Shown here piece by piece: positions 14,553 through 25,097 of a stretch of DNA of 52,412 nucleotides; within the stretch, counting starts at the first letter, position 1; every line of letters begins with the position of its first letter. The position numbers were made by a program, and so were the translations under genes. Origin of the DNA: Sulfuritalea sp. GTDB taxonomy: Bacteria > Pseudomonadota > Gammaproteobacteria > Burkholderiales > Rhodocyclaceae. A model generated the notes under the pieces. It saw only the letters and a list, made by a program, of their open reading frames with translations, was not told where the DNA came from and made no database searches. The stretch lies in assembly GCA_030680805.1 (NCBI GenBank), contig JAUXUK010000067.1:1-52412 (forward strand). The letters run 5' to 3'.

Positions 14553-15707
14553 TCATTTAAGCTGTTCGTGCAACAGGCCCAGGATGCGTTTGGAAGTATC
14601 GGAGCGGTCGACGCCCCCTTCGCGAGTCATGACCTGCACGGTGGTCGATTCGCCCGCAGTCTTGACGTGGATTCGGTACTGGGCCTGACTCGGCTTGTCG
14701 CTGGCACCGCCCTTCCAGAACATCAGCTTGGAAAGGAATCCCTTGTCATTGTCCTTTTTCCTGCCGTCGATATCGGGATCGACATAGCGCACGAAATACA
14801 GCCCCTGCGAGCGATCGCGGTCTTCCACCGTGAAGCCGACGCGATCCAGCGCCAAACCGACACGCCGCCAGGCTCTGTCAAAAGCCTCTTCCAGCAGCAA
14901 TGCGCCGGCACCATCCGTCGCCCGGGAAAGCTTGGCGCGCTCCTGCTTCTGATCCGCCGCGACCATCGTCTTGGCGCGTGACTCCTCGACGCCCAGACGC
15001 ACCATCAGGCGCCGCAGCATTTCGGCTTCCAGTTCGGGATCGGCCGGGCGCGGCTGCCATTTGGTCTCGCTCTTGCCTTCATTGACAAATATTTCGTACA
15101 TGCCGCGATGGCTGATGTAGATCTCTACCGTGCCCGGCTCGGCGCCCTTTTCCAGACGGGTGCGGAATTTGTCGCGCTCGGCCGTCGAATAGAGACTGTC
15201 GAAGACCTTGCCTATGGTGCCGCGAATGATGTCCTGCGGCAGCTTGGCGCGGTTCTCGGCCCAGTCGGTTTCGAGTATCCCCGCTTCAGGAATCTCCACA
15301 TTCACCAGAAAGCCCAGTTCCTGCCAGAACTCCTTGACGCCGGGCCAGAGCTTCTCAGGCGAGCCGCCCACCACCAGCCAGCGCTGGGTGCCGGAACGCT
15401 CGATGCGCATCTTGTCGACCTGCGGCAGCAAGTCCTGCGCGGTCGTAGTGCGCGCCTGCCCCGCCCGCTCGCTGGAATAAGCCGAATAGGTGGCGGAACC
15501 CTTGCTGGTGGACACATCCGGAACGGTATATCGCTCGTCGCGGCTTTGCTGAGTCAAGTCCGGAGGAATTTCAAGCGGCGGCAATTTTCCCGCGGACTTG
15601 TATTCGATCTTCTTCGACTCGGGCAGGATATTGCCGCCGCAACCGGCCAGCACACCGATCAGCAGCGCGGCAGCGGTCCATGGCAGCATTGAGAATGTAC
15701 GGTTCAT
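14553..15707 (-). CDS. bamC: Outer membrane assembly lipoprotein BamC
   Basis: A 384-residue lipoprotein of the beta-barrel assembly (BAM) complex. A signal peptide ends in the lipobox LAGC, so it is anchored by Cys at about residue 23. The unstructured N-terminal linker (LPPLEIPPDLT) that wraps BamD in known structures is visible. Two helix-grip domains follow (about 110-215 and 265-384). It lies 18 bp downstream of dapA in the same direction, the conserved dapA-bamC order. Length and domains are normal. Confidence 0.93.
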   Translation of the reverse strand: MNRTFSMLPWTAAALLIGVLAGCGGNILPESKKIEYKSAGKLPPLEIPPDLTQQSRDERYTVPDVSTSKGSATYSAYSSERAGQARTTTAQDLLPQVDKMRIERSGTQRWLVVGGSPEKLWPGVKEFWQELGFLVNVEIPEAGILETDWAENRAKLPQDIIRGTIGKVFDSLYSTAERDKFRTRLEKGAEPGTVEIYISHRGMYEIFVNEGKSETKWQPRPADPELEAEMLRRLMVRLGVEESRAKTMVAADQKQERAKLSRATDGAGALLLEEAFDRAWRRVGLALDRVGFTVEDRDRSQGLYFVRYVDPDIDGRKKDNDKGFLSKLMFWKGGASDKPSQAQYRIHVKTAGESTTVQVMTREGGVDRSDTSKRILGLLHEQLK

Positions 15708-15725
15708 TGAGTATTTGCTTCCTGG

Positions 15726-16610
<885 letters not shown>

Positions 16611-16712
16611 GGACGTATCCGAAACTGAATGCTGCCACCGGCAGCCAAATGTGAGCGAACAAGGGTGAATTCTAACTGATGGCCCTGCCGCGGCACACCC
16701 TGCAACCCCTGC

Positions 16713-17639
16713 TTACAAATCAGCCAGCACCTTGATGTGCGTCGCAACGCTGCGCGCCATCGCGGAGAGCGCGTAGCCGCCCTCCAGCACCGAGACGATG
16801 CGTCCCTTGGCGAACTCGCCGGCCACCTGCTTGAGCTGCTCGGTGACCCATGCATAGTCGGACTCGACCAGTCCCAGCGAGGCCATGTCGTCCTCGTAAT
16901 GAGCGTCGAAGCCGGCCGAAATGAAGACCATTTCCGGCTTGAACTCGCGCAGGCGAGGAAGCCAGATGTCATAAACCACCTGACGGAACTCCTCGCCACG
17001 CGTCCCGGCCGGCATCGGCACATTGCACATGTTGGCCGCGGGATTTTCGGTTCCGCAATAGGGGTAAAAGGGATGCTGGAAAATGCCGGCCATCAGGACG
17101 CGCGGGTCACCGGCAAAGATTTCCTCGGTGCCATTGCCATGATGCACATCGAAATCAATGATGGCGACACGCGAAAGCCCCCACGCTTCCAGTGCGTGCC
17201 GCGCCGCCACGGCCACGTTGTTGAAGAAACAGAAGCCCATTGCCTTGGCACGTTCGGCGTGATGGCCGGGCGGACGCACCGCGCAGAAGGCATTCTGCAC
17301 GTCGCCGCGCATGACCAGGTCGGTGGCAAGGCATCCGGCGCCCGCGGAGCGCAGAGCCGCCTGCAAGGTGCCTGGCGACATGGCGGTGTCGGGATCGAGA
17401 TGCACGATGCCATGGGCGGGACTGCTGCTATGCAAGTGGTCGATGTAGTCACGCGGATGCACCCTCAGCAGTTGCTCCACGTCCGCCAGCGGAGCGTCGT
17501 GAAATTGCAGGTAAACATCGAGCCCCGAAGCGATCAGACGATCATTGATGGCCCCCAGCCGATCCGGACATTCCGGATGGTGGGCGCCCATGTCGTGCTG
17601 CCAGCAGTCGCGGTGGGTAATGAAGGCGGTAGTTGTCAT
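16713..17639 (-). CDS. Histone deacetylase superfamily hydrolase
   Basis: A 308-residue class-II-like HDAC superfamily amidohydrolase. Catalytic His pair H126/H127 (RPPGHHAE), zinc ligands D164/H166 (DFDVHHGNG) and D245 (SAGFDAH), and the active-site Tyr Y289 (EGGYAL) are all present. Bacterial members remove acyl groups from polyamines, small molecules or proteins. The substrate cannot be assigned here. It is divergent from the MoxR operon. A Pat-type acetyltransferase and PrpE elsewhere in the window make protein deacylation a possible but unsupported role. Confidence 0.9.
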   Translation of the reverse strand: MTTTAFITHRDCWQHDMGAHHPECPDRLGAINDRLIASGLDVYLQFHDAPLADVEQLLRVHPRDYIDHLHSSSPAHGIVHLDPDTAMSPGTLQAALRSAGAGCLATDLVMRGDVQNAFCAVRPPGHHAERAKAMGFCFFNNVAVAARHALEAWGLSRVAIIDFDVHHGNGTEEIFAGDPRVLMAGIFQHPFYPYCGTENPAANMCNVPMPAGTRGEEFRQVVYDIWLPRLREFKPEMVFISAGFDAHYEDDMASLGLVESDYAWVTEQLKQVAGEFAKGRIVSVLEGGYALSAMARSVATHIKVLADL

Positions 17640-17785
17640 TCCGGGCGTCTTGTCTGATGATTTACAATTAAAGCAGAACGAACGTAGTTTCAGTGCAGGC
17701 TGAGCCCGGTTTCATCGGCGTTAAGCGTAGCGACCGTAGCTAAAAGCATATTATCCATCAAAGCCCGCCAAATACTTCGACCCCC

Positions 17786-18706
17786 ATGCGACTCCCCGAA
17801 CTTGATGCCATTCTGGCCGACATCAACCGCATCATCCTCGGCAAGGAACGGCCCATCCGCCTTTCGCTGGCCTGCCTGCTGGCACGCGGACACCTGCTCA
17901 TCGAAGATCTGCCGGGCGTCGGCAAGACCACCCTGGCCCATGTGCTTGCCCGCGTTCTGGGCATGGATTTTCAGCGCATACAGTTCACCAGCGACATGCT
18001 GCCGGCGGACATTCTCGGTGTATCGATTTTCGATCGGGAGAGCGGCACGTTCCATTTTCATCCGGGACCAATCTTCACCCAGGTGGTGCTGGCGGACGAG
18101 ATCAATCGCGCCACGCCCAAGGCACAGAGCGCCCTGCTCGAAGCCATGGAAGAGCGACAGGTCACGGCAGAAGGGAAAACCCGCGCCCTGCCCGAACCTT
18201 TTTTCGTCATCGCCACTCAGAACCCGATGCATCAGATCGGAACTTTCCCCCTGCCGGAATCCCAACTCGATCGCTTCCTGCTCAAGATCGAACTCGGCTA
18301 CCCCGATCCCGCGGCCGAACGCGAACTGCTCGCCGGCGCCGACCGGCGTCAGATGCTCGCCGAACTCGTGCCGCGAATCACGCCGCAGCAATTGATCGAA
18401 CTGCAGGCAAGGGGGCGTGCGGTGCATGCCTCGCCTGCGCTGATCGACTATGTGCAGGCCCTGGCTGCGCACACGCGGACGGCGCCGCGCTGGCAGGCGG
18501 GCCTGTCGCCGCGCGCGTGCCTGGCGCTGCTGGCCGTGGCGCGCGCCTGGGCCTTGCTGGATGGCCGCGACCACGTCCTGCCGGAAGATGTACAAGCCGT
18601 GCTGCCCGGCGTCATCGCCCACCGCCTGAGGCCGACCGATGACACCGCACGCACCGACGTGGAAGCCGTCGCGGCCGCCTTGATCGAGGCGGTTCCCCTG
18701 CCCTGA
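17786..18706 (+). CDS. MoxR-family AAA+ ATPase
   Basis: A 306-residue MoxR ATPase with Walker A LPGVGKTTLAH, Walker B VVLADEINRATPKAQ and the sensor region IATQNPMHQIGTFPLPE. MoxR proteins act as chaperone-like ATPases, often with a VWA or DUF58 partner. The next gene starts 2 bp after its stop, so MoxR, DUF58 and the transglutaminase protein form one operon. The start at 17786 gives the usual N-terminus (LPELDAILADINRIILGKE). Confidence 0.94.
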   Translation: MRLPELDAILADINRIILGKERPIRLSLACLLARGHLLIEDLPGVGKTTLAHVLARVLGMDFQRIQFTSDMLPADILGVSIFDRESGTFHFHPGPIFTQVVLADEINRATPKAQSALLEAMEERQVTAEGKTRALPEPFFVIATQNPMHQIGTFPLPESQLDRFLLKIELGYPDPAAERELLAGADRRQMLAELVPRITPQQLIELQARGRAVHASPALIDYVQALAAHTRTAPRWQAGLSPRACLALLAVARAWALLDGRDHVLPEDVQAVLPGVIAHRLRPTDDTARTDVEAVAAALIEAVPLP

Positions 18707-18708
18707 GC

Positions 18709-19683
18709 ATGCTTGAATCAGCGCGCTACCGGCTGCACGAAACATTCGTCCGCTGGGCGCTGCGCGTGCGGCCGCCGGAGCCGGCCCCGATTGTGCTCAC
18801 CCAGCGGCGCGTCTATGTCCTGCCGACGCGGGCAGGGTTGGCCTATGCCACGGCGCTGGGCGTCATTCTGCTCGGTGCGATGAACTACAACCTCAGCCTC
18901 GGCCACGCCCTGGTATTCCTGCTGGCGGGATTGGGCATCGTCGCCATCCTCCACACCTTCCGCAATCTGGTCCTCATCTCGATTCGTCCCGGTCACTGCG
19001 AACCGGTCTTCGCCGGCAGCCGGGCCCAGTTCGATCTGGTGCTGGAAAACCGGCGCCTCGACGCACGAACCAGCCTGCGCCTGTTTCTCAACGACGAAGT
19101 CCCGCTTGAAGTCGACATCGGGCCACATGCCCGAACGGTGGCCACGCTGAATGTCCCCGCCCCAAGGCGCGGTTGGCTGCCGATGCCGAGGGTCACGATT
19201 GAAACCACCTGGCCACTGGGGCTGGTGCGCGCCTGGAGCTATGCAGTGCCCGACATGAACTGCCTGGTGTATCCGACGCCGGCCGCCAAAGCGCCACCCC
19301 TGCCCTGGGGCGGGGAATCGGCACGAGGATCGACCAGGGACGGCCGTGGCGCGGATGACTTTTCCGGTTTGCGCAACCATCAGGCGGCCGACTCGCCGCG
19401 CCATGTGGCGTGGAAGGCCGTTGCGCGCCAACATGATGGCCCTTTGCTGACAAAGTTGTTCTCGGGCGCGGCAGCACACCAGCTCTGGCTGGATTGGAAC
19501 GCGCTTTCCGACTCGACCGACACCGAGCAGCGCCTGTCCATTCTCGCGCGCTGGATGGTCGATGCCGACGCGGCAGGGCTTGCCTGGGGATTGCGAATGC
19601 CCGCCGTGCGCCTGGCCCCCGACAACGGGCCGGCACAACTTGCTGCCGGCTTGCGTGCAGTGGCATTGCATGGCACGCAGTAA
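18709..19683 (+). CDS. DUF58 domain membrane protein
   Basis: A 324-residue protein with two adjacent membrane helices near the N-terminus (about 35-82, including TALGVILLGAMNYNLSLGHA). A cytoplasmic or periplasmic body follows. The DUF58 core is recognised by DFSGLRNHQAADSPRHVAWK. Such proteins pair with MoxR ATPases and transglutaminase-like proteins. The 3' end overlaps the next gene by 14 bp. Confidence 0.9.
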   Translation: MLESARYRLHETFVRWALRVRPPEPAPIVLTQRRVYVLPTRAGLAYATALGVILLGAMNYNLSLGHALVFLLAGLGIVAILHTFRNLVLISIRPGHCEPVFAGSRAQFDLVLENRRLDARTSLRLFLNDEVPLEVDIGPHARTVATLNVPAPRRGWLPMPRVTIETTWPLGLVRAWSYAVPDMNCLVYPTPAAKAPPLPWGGESARGSTRDGRGADDFSGLRNHQAADSPRHVAWKAVARQHDGPLLTKLFSGAAAHQLWLDWNALSDSTDTEQRLSILARWMVDADAAGLAWGLRMPAVRLAPDNGPAQLAAGLRAVALHGTQ

Positions 19684-21622
19684 CCGCCCGGTCAGCCGCC
19701 GCCAGGCCTGGTGGTTGCTGGCGACCGCGCTGGCAGCGAGCCTGCCCCTGGCGCCGCAGGTGCCGCTCTGGCTCTCGCTTGCTGCCGGGGCTGCATTCAT
19801 CTGGCGTGCCGCGCTGACCTGGTGGCAATGGCGTTTGCCACCGCGCTGGCTCCTGGTGCTGCTGGTCGTCGCCGGCACCGCAAGTGTTTTTCTGCAATAC
19901 CGAACCATACTCGGCCGCACCCCGGGCGTGGCCCTGCTGCTGGTTTTTCTCGCGCTCAAGCTGCTCGAACTGCGTTCCGCGCGCGACGCGGTGGCCACCG
20001 CCCTGCTGTGTTACTTCCTGGTCCTCGGCCAGTTCCTGTTTACCCAAACCATCCCGACAGCCCTGCTGGCCTGCCTGACCGTGCTGATCACTACCGCCAC
20101 TTTGCTGGCGGCCAGCGATGACCGCCCGCAACCACAGCAGCAAATTCGTCGCGCCGGGCTGATGCTGGCACAGGCGCTGCCTTTCATGCTGTTGCTGTTC
20201 GTGTTGTTCCCTCGCGTGCAAGGACCGTTGTGGGGCATTCCGCAGGATCGCTTTTCCGCCGTCTCCGGTTTGTCCGACACCATGGCACCCGGCTCGATCG
20301 CGCAACTTTCGCAGTCGGACGCCATCGCCTTCCGCGTGCAGTTCAAGGGCCAGGTTCCACCACAATCGCAGCTCTACTGGCGCGGTCCCGTCATGCCCTC
20401 GTTCGACGGCCGCAGTTGGCGAGTCGCGCAAACGCTGGGCGTCTATCCCGAAATTCCCTATGCGGGCATCGGTGCAGCGGTGGATTACGAAGTTACGCTC
20501 GAGCCGCACGGAAAATTCTGGCTGTTTGCGCTGGAACTGCCCGCTAACTTGCCGCCGGAGAGCGCGCTGACCAGCGACTATCAACCCATCGCGCGCCAGG
20601 CCGTGCGCAACCGCTTGCGCTACACGCAGAGCGCCTGGCCGGAGGCGATCGCCGGCGTGAACGAAACACCGGGCAGCCTGCGCAGCGCGCTGGCTCTCCC
20701 CAAAGACGGCAACCCGCGCATGCGCGCCATCGGCGCCAGCTGGCGCGCGCAACACGGCGACGATGGCGCCGCGATCCTCGCCGAGGCAGAAAACCTGTTC
20801 AATCGCCAGTTGCTGATCTACACGCTGAATCCGCCATTGCTGGGGCCCGACATGGTCGATGAGTTTCTGTTCGACACCAAGCGCGGCTTCTGCGAGCACT
20901 TCGCCGCCGCGTTTGTCTTTGCATTGCGCGCCGCCGGTGTTCCGGCACGGGTGGTCGCCGGATACCAGGGGGGCGAGATCAATCCGGTGGATGGCTTTCT
21001 GGTGGTGCGCCAATACGATGCCCATGCCTGGGCCGAAGTCTGGATTGCCGGACGCGGCTGGGTGCGCATCGATCCAACGGCAATTTCGGCGCCCAGTCGC
21101 ATCAACAGCAATCTCGCCGCCGCGGTGCCTGCAGGCGAAGGGCTGCCATTTCTGGCGCGCGGCGATCTGGCCTGGCTCAAGGAGTTGCGCCATCACCTGG
21201 ACGCGGTCACCAATGGCTGGAATCAGTGGGTGCTGGGCTACACCCCGCAGCGTCAGAAGGATCTGCTGGCCAGTCTGGGCATGAACGAGCCGGATTGGCG
21301 CAGCATGACGGCGGTTCTTTCCGTGCTTTGCGGCGTGGTGATGCTCGCACTCACCGGCTGGATTCTGCGCAACCGCCTGCGCGTCGACCCGGCGCTCGCC
21401 GCGTGGCGGCGATTCACCGCCCGGTTGGCCAGACGCGGCATCGCATGGCGACCGTGGGAGGGCCCGCAGGCCTTTGCCGAGCGTGCCGCCGGACAGCTTC
21501 CGGCCCACGCCGCAAGGATTCGGGAAATCGCCGAATTGTATGCACGCTTGCGCTACGGCCCTGCGCCGCAGGCAACCGACCTGGCTCAACTCAAAATCAA
21601 CGTATCTGCATTCAATCCATGA
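19670..21622 (+). CDS. Transglutaminase-like membrane protein (TgpA type)
   Basis: A 650-residue inner-membrane protein. About six transmembrane helices occupy residues 10-190. A DUF3488-type region is followed by a periplasmic transglutaminase core with the triad C408 (RGFCEHFA), H452 (YDAHAWAEVW) and D468 (RIDPTA). Another membrane helix lies at about 545-565 and a DUF4129-like tail follows. Pseudomonas TgpA of this architecture is essential and linked to the cell envelope. The ATG at 19670 is chosen because it overlaps the DUF58 end; an upstream open stretch lies inside DUF58. Confidence 0.93.
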   Translation: MARSNRPVSRRQAWWLLATALAASLPLAPQVPLWLSLAAGAAFIWRAALTWWQWRLPPRWLLVLLVVAGTASVFLQYRTILGRTPGVALLLVFLALKLLELRSARDAVATALLCYFLVLGQFLFTQTIPTALLACLTVLITTATLLAASDDRPQPQQQIRRAGLMLAQALPFMLLLFVLFPRVQGPLWGIPQDRFSAVSGLSDTMAPGSIAQLSQSDAIAFRVQFKGQVPPQSQLYWRGPVMPSFDGRSWRVAQTLGVYPEIPYAGIGAAVDYEVTLEPHGKFWLFALELPANLPPESALTSDYQPIARQAVRNRLRYTQSAWPEAIAGVNETPGSLRSALALPKDGNPRMRAIGASWRAQHGDDGAAILAEAENLFNRQLLIYTLNPPLLGPDMVDEFLFDTKRGFCEHFAAAFVFALRAAGVPARVVAGYQGGEINPVDGFLVVRQYDAHAWAEVWIAGRGWVRIDPTAISAPSRINSNLAAAVPAGEGLPFLARGDLAWLKELRHHLDAVTNGWNQWVLGYTPQRQKDLLASLGMNEPDWRSMTAVLSVLCGVVMLALTGWILRNRLRVDPALAAWRRFTARLARRGIAWRPWEGPQAFAERAAGQLPAHAARIREIAELYARLRYGPAPQATDLAQLKINVSAFNP

Positions 21623-22611
21623 CACTGCGACTGCTGCTGGCATTGCTGGCTCTCGCCGCGTCCAACGCGCTGGCGCAACCCTATGCGCAGCGCGCCGAGG
21701 TGCGGGCATTCGTGCAGGAGATGCACGACCGTCACGGATTCGACAGCGATGTCCTGGACTCGCTGTTCCGCCAGACCAGGCCGATCGCCGCGGTGATCAA
21801 GGCCGTCATGCCCCCCAGGGATCCCGCCGTGCGCTCCTGGCAGGCCTATCGAGGGCGCTTTGTCGAGCCCAGGCGCATTGCCGCGGGGCGGCGCTTCATG
21901 CACGCTTACGCCGCAGAACTGACGGCGGCAGAGGCGCGTTTTGGAGTACCCGCCGAGATCATCGCCGCGATCATCGGCGTCGAAACCCTCTACGGGAAAC
22001 AGCTGGGCCGCTTCGGTACCTTCGCCGCGCTGACCACGCTGGCCTTCGACTACCCGCCGCGCGCCGAACTGTTTCGCAAGGAACTGGAAGAATTGCTGCT
22101 GCTGGCCCGCGAGGAGAACCGCAGCCCGCTGAACTATATCGGTTCCTACGCCGGCGCTCTCGGCCTGCCGCAGTTCCTGCCCTCCTCCCGGCGGCGATTC
22201 GCGATCGACTTCGACCAGGACGGTCGCATCGATCTCGCCGCCAGCCCACGCGATGCGATCGGCAGCGTCGGCAATTTTCTGGCCGGGCACGGCTGGGAAA
22301 GAGATGCACCGATCGCCGTGATCGTCACCGCGACGGGCGACGGCGTGCAGGCGCTGCTCGATGAAGGCATCACGCCGCAGCGCACTGTTCGACAAATGGA
22401 AGCGCTCAATATCGGCATTGCAAAAGTCGGCTCTGGCGACACGGCGATTCCGGACCAGCCTGCGGCCCTGATCGATCTGATTACGCCCAAACAACCCACC
22501 GAATACCGTCTCGGCTATCGCAACTTCTATGTCATCACGCGGTACAACCGCAGCAGCTTCTATGCCGCGGCCGTCATGGACCTCGCCGCCGAACTGCGCA
22601 TCTCACAGTAG
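21619..22611 (+). CDS. mltB: Lytic murein transglycosylase B family
   Basis: A 330-residue periplasmic lytic transglycosylase. A signal peptide (LLLALLALAASNALA) has no lipobox, so it is the soluble form. The catalytic Glu is E122 in IIGVETLYGKQLG, and the SLT-like core includes SYAGALGLPQFLPSS. It cleaves the MurNAc-GlcNAc bond with 1,6-anhydro formation. It starts inside the previous stop (ATGA), linking it to the MoxR/TgpA operon. Its 3' end overlaps the convergent rpoS gene by 9 bp. Confidence 0.92.
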   Translation: MTLRLLLALLALAASNALAQPYAQRAEVRAFVQEMHDRHGFDSDVLDSLFRQTRPIAAVIKAVMPPRDPAVRSWQAYRGRFVEPRRIAAGRRFMHAYAAELTAAEARFGVPAEIIAAIIGVETLYGKQLGRFGTFAALTTLAFDYPPRAELFRKELEELLLLAREENRSPLNYIGSYAGALGLPQFLPSSRRRFAIDFDQDGRIDLAASPRDAIGSVGNFLAGHGWERDAPIAVIVTATGDGVQALLDEGITPQRTVRQMEALNIGIAKVGSGDTAIPDQPAALIDLITPKQPTEYRLGYRNFYVITRYNRSSFYAAAVMDLAAELRISQ

Positions 22612-23517
22612 CGCGTCGGGCGTGAGCCCATCGCGCGCGATCCGCTTCCTCAACGTGGACAATGCTTCCATCTGGATCTGGCGCACCCGTTCGCGGGTCA
22701 GATCCAGATCAGCGGCGATGCGCTCGAGCGTCGTGGCGTCATGACCGCCAAGGCCGTAACGACGTTCAACCACGAGACGCTGACGCTCCGTGAGTTGCGC
22801 CACCCATTCCGCAACGAGCACTTCGGCCTCATGCTGGGCAAGGTGGGCCGCAGGATCCTCGGCTGTTTCGTCGGCCATCGAATCGGACATGGACAGGTCG
22901 GGATCGATGTCGAGCGGCGAATCGAGGGAAGCCGACCGCTCGTTGAGCACCAGCAGTTGCCTGATCTCCGCCACCGGACGATCGAGCAGATGCGCGACGT
23001 CGTCCAGCATCGCGCCGTGCGCGTCATCCTGCGTGCCGCGCTCGCGGTCAAGCCGGCGCATGGCACGCAACACGAGATTGAGTTCCTTGATCACGTAGAT
23101 CGGCAGCCGCACCGTGCGCGACTGGTTCATGATCGCGCGTTCGACATGCTGGCGAATCCACCAGGTCGCGTAGGTGGAAAAGCGAAAACCGCGCTCGGGA
23201 TCGAATTTTTCGAGCGCATGGATCAGGCCCAGATTGCCCTCCTCGATCAGGTCGTCGAGCGGCAGGCCGCGATGCTGGTAGTGCCGCGCAATGCTGACCA
23301 CCAGCCGCAAATTCGCTTCGATCATGTGCTGTCGCGCCGCGAAATCGCCATCGCGCGCAGCACGCGCCAGCCGGGTCTCCTCCACCGCCGTCAACAACGG
23401 CGTCGCGCCGATCTCGTGAAGGTAGAGCTGCGTGATGTCTTCGATCAGACCCGGCTCGTATGAGTCCGGAACGGCCTCGGCGTCTTCGCGCTCCGCCGGG
23501 AAAGCGTCATTCCCCAT
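22603..23517 (-). CDS. rpoS: RNA polymerase sigma factor RpoS
   Basis: A 304-residue sigma-70 family factor without the large N-terminal region 1.1. Region 1.2 (DITQLYLHEIG), 2 (DLIEEGNLGLIHALEKFD, then STYATWWIRQ), 3 and 4.2 (ERIAADLDLTRERVRQIQ) are visible. Its place directly after nlpD, with only 6 bp between, identifies RpoS rather than another group-2 sigma. It would direct stationary-phase and stress genes. A promoter inside nlpD is usual in relatives but was not located here. Confidence 0.94.
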   Translation of the reverse strand: MGNDAFPAEREDAEAVPDSYEPGLIEDITQLYLHEIGATPLLTAVEETRLARAARDGDFAARQHMIEANLRLVVSIARHYQHRGLPLDDLIEEGNLGLIHALEKFDPERGFRFSTYATWWIRQHVERAIMNQSRTVRLPIYVIKELNLVLRAMRRLDRERGTQDDAHGAMLDDVAHLLDRPVAEIRQLLVLNERSASLDSPLDIDPDLSMSDSMADETAEDPAAHLAQHEAEVLVAEWVAQLTERQRLVVERRYGLGGHDATTLERIAADLDLTRERVRQIQMEALSTLRKRIARDGLTPDALL

Positions 23518-23523
23518 GGCGCA

Positions 23524-24441
23524 TCAACGAGCGGGAAGAAACTTTTGCGGGTCGGCCGGTTTGCCCTGACGACGAATCTCGAAATGCAGGCGCGGACTGT
23601 CCGAATCGGTGCTGCCGATCTCGGCGATCTTCTGGCCTTTGGTGACGGACTGTTTTTCCTTCACCAATATCTTGCTGTTGTGGGCGTACACGGAAAGATA
23701 GGTCGCGTTGTGACGCAACACCACCAGATTGCCGTAACCGCGCAAACCTGCACCGGCATACGAGACGACTCCGCTCGCAGCCGCCAGCACCGGGTCTCCT
23801 GCCTTGCCGGCAATATCGACTCCCTTGCTGCCACCCTCTGCAAACGGCGCAATCAACTTGCCGCTGGCGGGCCAGATCCAGTCCACGTCATCGCTGGCGA
23901 CAAGGGGCTTCTCAAGAGGCTTTGGCTCGGCTGGCTTTGGCTCGGATTTGGTCTCTGTCGGCTTGTCGGCCGCTTCGCCCTGCCGCGCCTTGGCCAATGC
24001 CTCGTCGGAATACGCCAGTTTGCCGCCCTTTGGCTCGCGCTTGAGGGTTTCGGTATTGGTACTGGCCGGAGCCGCCGCCTGTTTGACTTCGACCGGCGCA
24101 CTTGAGGTAACCGGCTTCGCCACCGCGACCGGAGCGCCATTGTCGGGTGGCGTCACGCGCAGCTGCTGGCCGATCCTGATCAGGTTGGGGTTTTCGAGAT
24201 TGTTCCAGCCCGCCACATCCTTGTAGTCCTGGCCGTTGTCCAGCGCAATGCTGTAGAGCGTGTCGCCCTTCTTTACGGTGTAATAACCGGCACGGGGATC
24301 GGGCGCCGCAACGACCGCCGCAGCCGCCGGCCTGGCCGCCGCAGGGGCGCCGCCGCGCTCTTCCACCGGCGCGGGGGAACGGCTGGCGCAGCCGCCGATG
24401 ATGGGCAGCAGCAACACCAGCATCAGACGCACAGCGCTCAT
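23524..24441 (-). CDS. nlpD: NlpD-like lipoprotein (LysM + degenerate M23)
   Basis: A 305-residue lipoprotein. The signal peptide ends in the lipobox IGGC. A LysM domain (about 52-97, [19 protein letters not shown]) binds peptidoglycan. A Pro/Ala/Lys-rich linker follows, then a C-terminal M23/LytM domain. Metal ligands look degenerate: KGVDIAG lacks the usual first His, and PRLHFE lacks the first His of the HxH pair. As in E. coli NlpD, the domain probably activates an amidase rather than cutting peptidoglycan. It overlaps pcm by 4 bp. Confidence 0.92.
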   Translation of the reverse strand: MSAVRLMLVLLLPIIGGCASRSPAPVEERGGAPAAARPAAAAVVAAPDPRAGYYTVKKGDTLYSIALDNGQDYKDVAGWNNLENPNLIRIGQQLRVTPPDNGAPVAVAKPVTSSAPVEVKQAAAPASTNTETLKREPKGGKLAYSDEALAKARQGEAADKPTETKSEPKPAEPKPLEKPLVASDDVDWIWPASGKLIAPFAEGGSKGVDIAGKAGDPVLAAASGVVSYAGAGLRGYGNLVVLRHNATYLSVYAHNSKILVKEKQSVTKGQKIAEIGSTDSDSPRLHFEIRRQGKPADPQKFLPAR

Positions 24442-25097
24442 TCCACTCCCGGCAGCAACGGCACGAAACGCACCGCATCAAATCGAGTTTCGACAAAACC
24501 GCTTTCAGTCCGCTCGACCAGGCTGATCACCTGTTCTGCACTGCCCAGCGGCATCACCAGCCGTCCGCCCGGTGTCAATTGGGCCAACAGCGTCTGCGGT
24601 ACATCGGCCGCCGCAGCAGCCAATATGATGGTATCAAATGGCGCGGCTTCCGGCAGCCCGAGATTGCCGTCTGCGTGTTTGAGGCGGATATGCGAAAGCT
24701 TGAGCTGCTTCAGGTTGTCCCGCGCCCGCGCCAGCAAGGGCGCGACGCGCTCCACGGCAAACACCTTTTTCGACAGCACGCCCAGAATCGCTGCCTGATA
24801 TCCGCAGCCGGCGCCAATCTCCAGCGTCTTGCCCAGCTCGCGCCCGGCAATCAGCAATTCGACCATGCGCGCCACCACGTACGGCTGCGAGATCGTCTGG
24901 CCAAAACCCAGCGGCAGCGCGGTATCGTCATAGGCGCGATTGGCCAGGGCCTGTTCAATGAAGATGTGCCGCGGCACCAGCCCCATCGCATGCAGCACCC
25001 GGGTATCGCGGATGCCCTGCTCGCGCAGGCGCTCCACCATTCGCGTGCGGGTCCGCTGCGACGTCATGCCAATGCCGGTGACCGTGGCCGTGTTCAT
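24438..25097 (-). CDS. pcm: Protein-L-isoaspartate O-methyltransferase
   Basis: A 219-residue SAM-dependent methyltransferase with the motif [15 protein letters not shown] and a PCMT N-terminus ([19 protein letters not shown]). It methylates isoaspartyl residues for repair of aged proteins. It overlaps both surE and nlpD by 4 bp in the conserved surE-pcm-nlpD-rpoS operon, fitting a stationary-phase role. Confidence 0.95.
   Translation of the reverse strand: MNTATVTGIGMTSQRTRTRMVERLREQGIRDTRVLHAMGLVPRHIFIEQALANRAYDDTALPLGFGQTISQPYVVARMVELLIAGRELGKTLEIGAGCGYQAAILGVLSKKVFAVERVAPLLARARDNLKQLKLSHIRLKHADGNLGLPEAAPFDTIILAAAAADVPQTLLAQLTPGGRLVMPLGSAEQVISLVERTESGFVETRFDAVRFVPLLPGVE

Noticed and set aside
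19193..21709. An 838-codon minus-strand open frame
   Set aside because: Antisense to the DUF58 and transglutaminase genes; composition is low-complexity and no motif is visible.
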